From Xiphophorus maculatus (taxonomy: Eukaryota > Chordata > Actinopteri > Cyprinodontiformes > Poeciliidae): a DNA stretch of 64,000 bases. Of this stretch, positions 34,001 to 44,800 are shown one piece after another; the stretch's first letter is position 1, and every line of letters starts with the position of its first letter. The position numbers and the translations under genes were made by a program. The notes under the pieces are model-generated. The model made no database searches. It saw nothing but the letters and a program-made list of their open reading frames with translations, and had not been told where the DNA came from. The stretch spans positions 1-64,000 of the forward strand of contig NC_036448.1 in NCBI RefSeq assembly GCF_002775205.1, written 5' to 3'.

Positions 34001-37000
34001 GTGAAAAAGATGTCTCATGCTCCCTGAACCACTCTTTCACAATGTGAGCCCGATGAATCCTGGCATTGTCATCTTGGAATATGCCCGTTCCATTTGGGAA
34101 GACAAAATCCATTGATGGAATAACCTGGTCATTCAGTATATTCAGGTAGTCAGCTGACCTCATTCTTTGGGCACACAATGTTGCTGAACCTAGACCTGAC
34201 CAACTGCAGCAACCCCAGATCATAGCACTGCCCCCACAGGCTTGTACAGTAGGCACTAGGCATGATGGGTGCATCACTTCACCTGCCTCTCTTCTTACCC
34301 TGATGCACCCATCACTCTGGAACAGGGTAAATCTGGACTCATCAGACCACATGACCCTCTTCCATTCCTCCAGAGTCCAATCTTTATGCTCCCTAGGAAA
34401 CTGAAGCCTTTTTTTCTGGTTAGCCTTACTGATTAGACGTTTTCTTACGGCTACACAGCTGTTCAATCCCAACCCCTTGAGTTCCCTTCGCATTGTGCGT
34501 GTGGAAATGCTTTTGAGTTCACAATTAAACATACTCCTGAGTTCTGCTGTTGTTTTTCTTCGATTTGATTTGACGAAACGTTTAAGTAATCGCCGATCAC
34601 GATCATTCAGGATTTTTTTCCAACCACATTTCTTCCTGGAAGACGATGGTTTCCCACCATCCTTCCAGTTTTTAATGATGCGTTGGACAGTTCTTAACCC
34701 AATTCTAGTAGTTTCTGCAATCTCCTTAGATGTTTTCTCTGCTTGATGCATGCCAATGATTTGACCCTTCTTAAACAGACTAACGTCTTTTCCACGACCA
34801 CAGGATGTGTCTTTTGCCATGGTTGTTTAAGAAATGAGGAGCTACTCATTGCATCAGCTGGGGTTAAATAACTTGTTGCCAGCTGAAAGATAATCGCCTA
34901 TGCAGTACTTATCCAATAGGAGGCTTGTACCTATTTGCTTAGTTAAATCCAGGTGGCGACTTTTCTTTTTGGCCAGGCAGTGTATTACGCATCTCAGATG
35001 AGAATTATGGTCTGCTGGTGCTCCTCAGAAATGAAGACTGGATGGAGACAGATTGAACTTAGGCAAGGTGGGGTCCAACACCAAACACGACTGAGAGATA
35101 AAATAGTTACAGACAAAAATGGGAATGGTATAGTTGAAGACACGTTGTTAATCTGGAAAGAGGTACAAATTGGCAGATGTCAATGGACTCCTGATGTGGC
35201 CCTTCTGTAACTCAAACTTTCGGCCAGGAGAATGAGATTTCTCTTTTTTAGGCTGGAAAGATAGAGGACTTGTGGCTTTGTGCCAGTTTGTTGAAGGGAA
35301 CACCTTTAAAACATTTGAGCAAATGAAAAGGGGTTATAATCTTGAGAACAGAGATTTATTTAAATATTTTCAGGTAAGACATTTTTACAATACTAAAATA
35401 AAAAAAAGTGTTCCTCCAGAAGGTAATACTATTTTAACATTTTTTACAAATGCTTATACTCACCCCCATGTAAAACTGTTTCTAAACTATATAAAGGGTT
35501 GCAGAAAGATAATGGAAATAACACCTTGAATATTAAGTCTAAATGGGAAAGTGAATTGGGAGTAAAAGTTACAGAGGGTGATTGGCTTTCAATCAACAGA
35601 CATCTACAACAACAGACATCTACCAGTTCTAAAAGATGGAAGGAATTTGGATGGAAGTGCTTAATTAGATACTTTATTACACCTCAAATTACTAGTAGAC
35701 ATAGAGGAGAAGAACAGCAATGTTGGAGACAATGTGGCCATCAGAACGTCAATCACTCTCATGTATTTTGGTCCTGCCCAAAGTTGGCACCTTACTGGGA
35801 TGGAATCTGTCAGACTACCGGGATAATTTTGGGGTATGTCATCCCCAAAGACCCCAAAATTTTTCTGCTGGGGCTGATATCTGGAGAAGTATTTCAAAAA
35901 GAAGATGAGTATCTTTTTAAAGTTCTATCAATTGCAAGCAAAAAAGCTATTACACGCTCTTGGCTAAAGAAACTCCCTCCCCAGCTAGACCATTGGCGGG
36001 AAGTCGTGGAGGAGATTCACTCAATGGAAAAACTGACATATCTTTTACATATAAAAGGACACTCTTACAACAAACGCTGGTCAAATGGCTGTCATACAAG
36101 AACAAGGAAGCATAAATAGATGTAACATCTTGTAATTTTTTTGTTTTTAAATTTATATATGTATCAGTGCCCCAAGTTCTGTGTGTGTTTTATGTTTCAT
36201 TGTAATGAAAAATGTTAAATAAAGAGTATACTTTTTTTTTTTTTTTTTAAATCGGCTGATCACCAATTTCTCAAAATTAAGGAAATTGGCACCGATAAAT
36301 CGGCTGGCCGATATATCGGTGTACCCCCAGTTCTGAGTGATGTTCTCTGATGAAAGTCAATTCACACTGAGCTGAAATGATGGCCGCCAATGATGTTGGA
36401 GACGTCAAGGAGAATGATGTGCATCAGCCACCCTTGGTGGGCAGGTGAGTCTAGTCAATACAGACCTGACTTGCACTCTGAATAGCACAATGCCTCAGTG
36501 TTCTAGTCCCTGACCCTCAGTTAGTATGGTAAATATTAAAAGTTAGTATGACAGTGACAGAAAAAGACTGAAAGTAGGTCTGACTTATTGGGAATGGTAG
36601 CCAGGGAACAGACATTTCTCTCTATAAATAACATGGAGGTGGTGTTTGTGAACATCAAAGACATCTTAAAAAGCACAATAAACACAAGACAAGCCATTAG
36701 AAGATAAAGAAGATGGGCCTACTTCAGTATTAAAGAACAAGCAGGAGGCTCAGATAAGAACTGCTGTATCTATATTTCAAAAGTAGAAATGTAGATACAG
36801 TAGTTTAAACCAGGACATGAACGTAGCCGCCCTAAAAAAAACAAAACAAAAAAAAAACTTACCCAGATCTCAAAGCTGTGATGATACAATCAGCGCAGAA
36901 GCGGTGCAGACATTCTTTGGTTGTCATCGTGTTTTTCAACATGTCCAGACAGATAGGACACATAAGTTCACTGTGTAAGGACCTGGGTGACACAGCTATC

Positions 37001-40000
37001 TCCAGTCCGTCTGTTATTGCCTCCTGAGACAGACAAAAATTCAGAGGTAGGTTAGAGCACACTAATGTTTTCTGAGTGAATGCATTCTCTCAGGATACAA
37101 CATCCTCCTTCCACTTTTCAAAAACAGGATTGTTACTTTAACTGGTCCCTTTAAAGTGACCTATAGATTTGTGTGTGCTTTGTATTTGATACATTGTCAG
37201 AACCATTTTTCTAACATATACTACATTGTGTGGACCGCCTGCTCCTTATGTTGCCAAAAGGCTACAAAAAGAAGTATTTTTGCTTGTGGTAGGTTTAGGA
37301 CATAGGAGTATGTGTGTGTGATTGCATAGTTGTTTATTTTGTATCTATGATGGCCTGGCAACCTGACCAGGTGTACCCTGCCTTTCACCCACTAACTACT
37401 GTTAGTGGGTGAAAGTTAGTGGGTGCCTTTCACCCACTAACAGGGGGATGCTGAGATTACTTTCTGGGCCGTTTGGTCGAAAGTAAACTTTACACGTTAA
37501 ATGAACAACAATACCAGTTTAGACTTTGAGCTACTTGCTAAAACTGTATTGTGTAACATTAAAACATGCTGCAAGTGTATCGATGGCAGCTCTTCGTCTT
37601 CTCTTCAGTGTTTTTATTAGCTTCTTGGCGCAGCTCCCGCTCCTGCTAATGGTAGCTTCACCGCATCAGTTCAGCGTTAACACCGGCTGATGACGTTGCT
37701 GTGATTCACTTGTCTGATGTCTGTCAAATATTTTATGTTTTATTGAGGATTTTTGTACATATGTTTTGGCAGTGCTGTGAACATGTCAAAGCAAAAAGTG
37801 TTTTATTGGCTGTCTGGATGCTGTCCGCTTCAATGGAAGGACAATGGACATGTAATTACATGTATATAAACATGTAATTACTAAAATCACAATACTCTCA
37901 CTGTGTATCCCTCAGAAAAATGAACCAATTTAAATAAAGAAATCCCTCTATGGGTGATACCACAATAGAGAGCGTTTACTTTATAGCGTTAACATCGGTG
38001 TTGTAAATGATCCGGTATGAAACGGTAGTAACACAGCAATTTTGAATTTTAATCATCAGAATACCGGGATTTTTTCAGTTGTTTTAAAAGGTTTACGTAA
38101 GTCTGCTTTTCTCCATCAATATGCTTCCCGACCACTCCGCACCAGAAGGGGGTAAAAAAAAAACCACGACACGCACGTTGAGCAAACCTCTGAAACAGGA
38201 GTATCGTGACATAGAATGGAGCAACAAACTAGATGTGAATCAGGATCAGAGAATTCGGCGCCGAACAGTGAAAAGTCAATCATATTGACACATGTGAAAC
38301 ACATGATGATTAAGCGGCGCAGCAGGTGACGAGTGAAGATTACTGGTGGTGAACGTCAATATCGATAAAATAAACCTAGCAACAAGAAAGAAACTAAAGA
38401 AGACATAATAAACCAAGAGAGGATAATACTAATCCTGCCGTGTTTCTAAAACTAAATGGAAATTAATGAAGAACAAAATGCAAGAATAAACTAAGAAACT
38501 AAAGTAAATACAGAGGAATAAACTGGTATGGCAAGACCTTTCAAGCAATAATTAATACAGGGGACTACATGGCAAGAACAGACTCTGTTTTAAGATAAAA
38601 GGTAAGATAATATTGTTGAAGTGCCATGGGTTTGTTGAGAGCACATCTAGTAATAAGAAGAAATATATTTTACAGACGATAACAGTAAAGACCATATCAT
38701 TTATTTATGTTTTTAATTAGATTAGATTTTTTTTTCTTCAGTATTATTTTTCATGTCAGTGTTAATGCCATGAGGCTGATGACTCCATGATACTTTTAAC
38801 TCATGCTTGACTAAGAACAAGCATTGTTCTTTGTAATTTCTGTCCAGTAAAAGTATTAATCTATAAATCAATAGACAGGTAAAGATATAATCAGTGTTTC
38901 TGTCTCATATTTGTGTGGCATTAAAAGGATCTGGAACTTTTGTTTTTCCACTGAAAGCACTGGTTTGCTCAGTAAATGCCATGTGGGTGAAATTTTATAG
39001 ATTATACTCTGATGTCCCATTCTCCTGAAGGCAGCACAGAGCTGCTCCACCAGAAACTCACAGAAACATTAAAGAGAAGAAGAGTTCTGATTGATATAGT
39101 TGCAGTTCTATCCGTGTTTTAATTTTACAGAGCACTGTCTTTTGCAAATAGTTCAAAGTTAAAACTGGGATTGTTGTACATCTTTTATCTGGTCATTTTG
39201 TGCAATATTTAACAACTAACATAAGAAAATGGCTCAGAACAAGAATATTTTTTCCACTTTGGCTACTGACAGGCCTACCAATTTTAAGTTGAATGTTCAT
39301 TGCATTTTTCGTAGATGCCTATAAAAATAATTTCTATTCACATGGCTTTTTTCTTCCCTGGATAATTATTTTTGATGATAAATATAGAAACAACCATAAA
39401 AATCTAAACATCAACAATAGAATAGAATAGAATTCAACCTTATTGTCATTGCACTGTCACAAGTACCAGCAACGAGATGTAGTTTGGATCTATCCAGAAG
39501 TGCTCTACGAGATATAAATATTTATTTACAGATGTACAAGACTATGTATGTATGGACTACAAGGGGTTATAGCAAAGAGATATAGATATTGTGTATAAAT
39601 ATAAATATGGGATCTATATGCACAGATTATACAGAATAAACAAGAATGTTAGGGAATGGATTATATATGTATATAATATAATACAAGATAAATAATGGCT
39701 AGGCCTGTCACGATAGCAAATTTTGCTGAGCGATTAATTGTCTCAAAAAATTATTGCGATAAACGATAATATTGTCTGAAGACCTTTTTACACTGATTTA
39801 ATAGAAATGACGTAATAATGCATGTGATTTCCTGCCAAAGATAGATACACTTTATTTTCAAAAGAATATTTAACACTGGAGCTGATAAACTAAATAAACA
39901 AAACAACCAAAAACAAAATGGATTCTCAGTCTCCATTAACAAAAAATGTACTTGATAAAAACTAAACAACATAAAGCCAAAGTGGAAATAAATACTGCAT

Positions 40001-41772
40001 TCAACCAAAAGAGTGCAGATTATGAAGTCTGTATATTATGTTGCCCTTCAGTAATAATTAGATTTAAATAGAGAAGATGGGCACATCGACTACCTGATGC
40101 AATAATTCACACTACATGACTTTTGCTCCTATTTTTCCCCATACAACAATCTTAGACCTTTGGTCTTTCTAAGATTGTGTGGTGTGTTATGGTAGATCCT
40201 CGTTGCCGCTCTGATCTAAATCAGGGGTTTTTCCCCACTGGGAGCTTTAACTCAGCCTGTTGAATGTGACAGGTAGCCAATCAGAAAGCGCGGATTCTCC
40301 TCTGTGTTTTCTGAGGGGAAATTATGTCGGGGAATCCCAAACAGGTGACACGGCGCAACCTGAAGTCCAGCTGACGTGGAAACAACATTAATGTTTATTC
40401 AACATGCAAAGAATATAGAAATGACAAGAGGAGGAGTTGGAGCGAAATTGCTACCGCAGTTGATAAACCCGGTAACTTTTCAGCTGTTCTTCGTTAACGT
40501 GACGTAAATAGGTTCTAATGATTTTCATTCAGTCAGGACTTTACGCTGACACTAGCCACATGCATTGCAGGTAGATTGTAGTAATGCATTGATTAATACC
40601 TGGTTTTAAAATTAGTTCACTGGACTTGTAGCCATTATTTTGTGCCCATTGTTGGACACCACACGGCAGGAACAAACCCGATCAAACCCTTATATCTAGG
40701 ATTTCTGTCGGCTAATGTGTGGTCTGTCAGGTTTTGAAAATGGGCCGACAATCGGCTGACAGCTCTAAGATCGTGTTGTCTGCGCTGGGCTTTACACTAA
40801 GGAAATGAGGAAGGAGGGTCAGTGGAGAGCACCGGAGTTGAGCCTTTTTTCATTCGGTGTCATCAACAGAAAGAGAAAAAGGTCGGAAGAGACGATAATG
40901 CCGATAATTGAAATGACGTCGATAGTTTTAATTTATCGTACGATTAATCGATTTATCGTTTATCGCGACAGGCCTAATAATGGCAGATAAAATTTACAGA
41001 TTGTATGTGTGTATAAAGAAAATAGTGATAGTAATATTAATAATAAAATAATATTCAGTGCAAAGTAGGGGTTGAACCAATTAGTCGACTAGTCGACTAG
41101 TCGACTCTAGGACGTCTCGCGAGTTTTTACATTTCATGTCGACTAGTCGCAGTCATGTGATTGCCGGTGGTGACAGCCTGTGCTGATCTGACAGCACAGT
41201 ATACGTCACAAGACAGAAGAAAAATAAGTTAATACATTAGTTTAAATGATATGTAGATGGATGCATATTTGTGGTTTTACAGTGTTTTTAAAAGGAGATG
41301 GAGTTGCAGCTGCAGTCCACTACAAAACACGAGGCGTCTAAAACTCGCCCCCTTCCCGCTAAGGATGTCACTTAGCCGGCTCGCGAGTGTCTTTGTCACG
41401 ACGATCTAACTAATACATTATGATGTTATGTTGCTGATTAAATAAAGATCTGTGGTAATGACAGCTGCTGATTAAATAAAAGCCTGTAGTTGGTAATGAC
41501 AGTGTATACTTGTCTGACATATATATAGCCGTGAGTTCGTGCTAAGAATGACACTTCGTGCTTAGAAGTGTCATCAGATCAGCTGTCAGAAGTGTATGAC
41601 ACTCTGACAGCTGATCTGACAGAACACTGGCTAAAAAATGGCGTCTTCAAAACAGATCGAGGACAAAACCCGCATCTTGTCAAACAGGTAGAAATTACTG
41701 GGTCCTTGTATGACAATGTGCTCTTAGCGAACTCTTAGCGAAGAGAATATTGACAGCGAGTGAACTTTATTT

Positions 41773-41811
<39 letters not shown>

Positions 41812-44800
41812 CCCCCGTGCCACCTCTTTTTATTGTTTTTACATGCCATCTAAAAGATGTGCGTTTCCTTTTGAATGTTGGTTTCCCAGCAACTTATTAT
41901 TTATCATAAACTATCCCGATGTTTTGTTGTTTCACTTGTTGCTGTTCTGTGTAAATGCCGTATTTTTCCGTGAAAACGGGTAATAAAGCCTGTACGTTAC
42001 TCCAAAGCTTTGCGTCTTGCGTTGCCATGACGTCACAACGACTAGTCAACTCGACATCGACTCGACTTTTATCATGTTGACGTTGACTAGAAAATATTTT
42101 AAATCGTTCAATCTGCTGAGTCAGCAGAGCTTCCTGCCGCGCATCGGGCGGAGGAGAAGCAGGTGGTTTCGTTGAATTCAGCTGTAACCAAACGGGATCC
42201 GTTCATAACAAGTTCGGCTTGTGATGTTCCAAAAGCACCATGTAGTCAGTGTGATAATTTGACTCCTATAGTAACTATCCAGAGATCATCAGCATCAGCC
42301 GGTGTTTAGAAAAAAAAAGTCAGACCCGACTTTGTGCAACAAACTTTTCCCCGCTGCTCACGAAGAATCTCCATAATAGACTTAGTAAAAGCAGGAGAAG
42401 GGGAGAGTGTGTGTGTATGTGTGTGTGTGTGGGGGGGGGGCAATATTTGCCGTGAAAATAGCTAATAAAGCCTCCAAGTAGTTGTGAAGGGTTTTTGCGC
42501 TTACGTCACTATGACGTCACCGCGACTAGTCGACATCGACTCGACTATTATCATGATGTAGTCGACCTTAAAAAATATGTAGTCGTTCAACCCCTAGTGC
42601 AAAGTAGCCTACATCTTCTTTGATAGGAGTGGTGAGGGACCTGGATAATGAATAGGGGGGCACTGGCCCAAAAGAGGTTGAGAAACACTGCATTAACTGC
42701 TGGAGATGGGCACCAATGTCCATAACTGCCTGGATTAACAATAACAAAATGAAACATTAAATGGTGCATAAACCAAAATCCTTATACAAGCAATAAAAGT
42801 CATGTCAAATATTGCAGATATGCAACATATAATTCTCTCCTTTTAAAATGGCAGATAGTTTCTCAAGTCTTCAGAGGATCACCACCATCAGGGTGTTTTT
42901 ATTCAAACCTGGTTGTGCAGACATTAGACCCACCAATTACCAGGGGCCTGAAAACTGCATACGACACTTTCCATGTAAAGGTTCTGATTTATAAAACACA
43001 AACTTGACGTGAAAATGTGTGGTCCCTTAAGCCAACCTAATATATGCAGAACATACAAGCTTGTTTCGGAAATAGGACAAAAATGGCGACACAGATTGTG
43101 AGGTCGGGAATTGAAGCCTCACTGCATCATGATTCCTTCAGATCTTTAACTACATATTAAACGTTAACCATAGATAAACTTTATCATAAGCATTTAAAAA
43201 TACAGTGTGGTATATGCTTGCACTGGTGAGTCACAGCTATAAATGAGGACTGTCAAATAAACAAAAAAGGTCTGTAAGGCAGCCTCAGCCTAAATCCTAA
43301 ACCAATGTCTGCACAACATTTAAATGTTTCATTTAACGTCTTACTATCACAATCCTCTCCCTGATGATCACCACTATGAGAGGTACCATAGTTTTATTTT
43401 ATTTTTTATCACTGATTAAGCAAAATTATGACAAGATGTGACGCATTCAAAGTGATTCTTCAAAACATCTAAATACAGTGAACCCTCGCTATAACGCGAT
43501 TCACCTTTCACGGTCTTGCTTCTTCACGAATTTGCATCGTGCATTGTGTTCTGCATTCTGATTGGCTAAACAGTCTCTCCGCTTCTTCTCTACCTGTGTG
43601 TCGATAACGTTGCGGTTAAATATGTACACGTATGTAAAACAGCGTGCCAAATTTAAGTTTGCAAATTCTCTTGCAATTTCAAGTTTCTCTAAAACCCATA
43701 ATGTCAACAAAACGTTCTGCACCGACACAGGCACTTGCGGTCGGGCCCAAAAGGCAGAGAAAGATGCTAAAAAGAGCGACAACAACTACCGATAACTATG
43801 TTCTTCTCTCGAAAAAACACACCTGCACCGCAATCTTTAGAAGAAAAAAAACGCTATAGAACGGAGTCAGGATGCAGCGGCTCAGTCAGAAGAGCAGTGA
43901 AATACACGCGAGTCACAATTTGTCCTACTGTACTTTGCATTTTTTTTCATAATCATTTTTCATTTTCTCCCGTTCTAATCCAATGACTCGGGTCGCGGTG
44001 TTGATCTCCGCAATTTAAAGCCTTCAGTTCGTATTGATGATTAAAATTATTATTTTACGGGCGTGCCGTGGTGGCGTAGTGGTTAGCGCGACCCATATTT
44101 GGAGGTCTTCAGTCCTCAACGCGGCCGTCGCGGGTTCGACTCCCGGACCCGACGATATTTGCCGCATGTCTTCCTCCCTCTCTTTCCCATTTTCCTGTCA
44201 GCCTACTGTCATATAAGGGACACTAGAGCCCACAAAAGACCCCCTGGAGGGGTAAAAAAAATTTTTAAATATTATTTTACAGTACAGTAGTCATTTGTAA
44301 AAAAACATCAACAAAAAACCGTTTATACAGTTCTTTTATTTGTTAAACAAATGCTTGGCCCTGTAAAAAGGTTTTGTTCTTTGGTATTTCATTGTATAAT
44401 AATTGTAAAAAAACAAAACAAAGGTTACTACTTCACGGATATCGCAGGTTCTTTTTGGAACGTAACCCCCGCGAAAAACGAGGGTTCACTGTACCGCTGT
44501 GACATCCGCATGTAAAGCATCAGTGCTGATGGAAGAACCAGGAGGGAACTTGTTCAGGGTTCATCGAGCTCTTCTGCCTCATAATGACTGGCTAATAAGA
44601 CTATTTAGATTCCCTAAAGTTTTACTCTTGGATATCTGTGCTGGACTGGGCCCAGTATTGAAGAGATCGACCCACCAGAACCACGCCATTCCTGTACAAT
44701 TACAGGTGGTGTGGGGTTCCTAGCAATCGGCTCCTACCTGCACAAATTAGCAGGAAGGTATGTGTTTGACTTAGGCATGGGCAGTATAAATTTATGACAG

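Larger units (their letters stand above)
31418..36225 (+). mobile_element. L1/Tx1-type LINE ORF2, interrupted by a Tc1/mariner element
   Basis: 5'-truncated copy. The endonuclease remainder ([42 protein letters not shown]) leads into the [59 protein letters not shown], and LADD at the YADD site. The C-terminal part has [20 protein letters not shown] and ends KRWSNG near 36090, then an A/T-rich UTR with AATAAA (about 36220). Several frameshifts and stops (about 31848, 32326, 32641, 33505, 35209, 35527) make it a pseudogene. Removing the insertion 33717-34982 plus one TA restores the reading REYYYASQMR across the site. Lies in RNF2 intron 2. Confidence 0.85.
41066..42596. mobile_element. hAT element with TAGTCGAC subterminal repeats
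   Basis: Ends are TAGGGGTTGAACCA and CGTTCAACCCCTA with exact 8-bp duplication GTGCAAAG (41058-41065 and 42597-42604). GACTAGTC/TAGTCGAC motifs cluster at both ends. The right-end block (about 42490-42590) also occurs internally at about 42005-42110, so the element probably contains a partial duplication or a nested relative. No coding domain is recognised. It contains the poly-C run and the hairpin at 41575. Confidence 0.88.
39418..42660 (-). mobile_element. LINE 3'-end fragment hosting two hAT insertions
   Basis: (AATAG)n-like tail at 39416-39435 followed by CAACCTTATTGTCATTGCAC, a text known to me from fish LINE 3' ends (minus orientation). The same low-complexity sequence continues after the hAT at 39700-40976 and after that at 41066-42596, as shown by the duplications on each side. 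The 5' limit is unclear. Confidence 0.5.

Noticed and set aside
36863-37062. Stand-alone small RING protein
   Set aside because: Upstream residues in the open frame are intron; the acceptor before GAGGCAATA and the matching exons make it RNF2 exon 2.
44070-44150. Functional tRNA gene
   Set aside because: A- and B-box are present, but no closed acceptor stem or proper anticodon arm forms, and the body and inverted second copy show it is a SINE.
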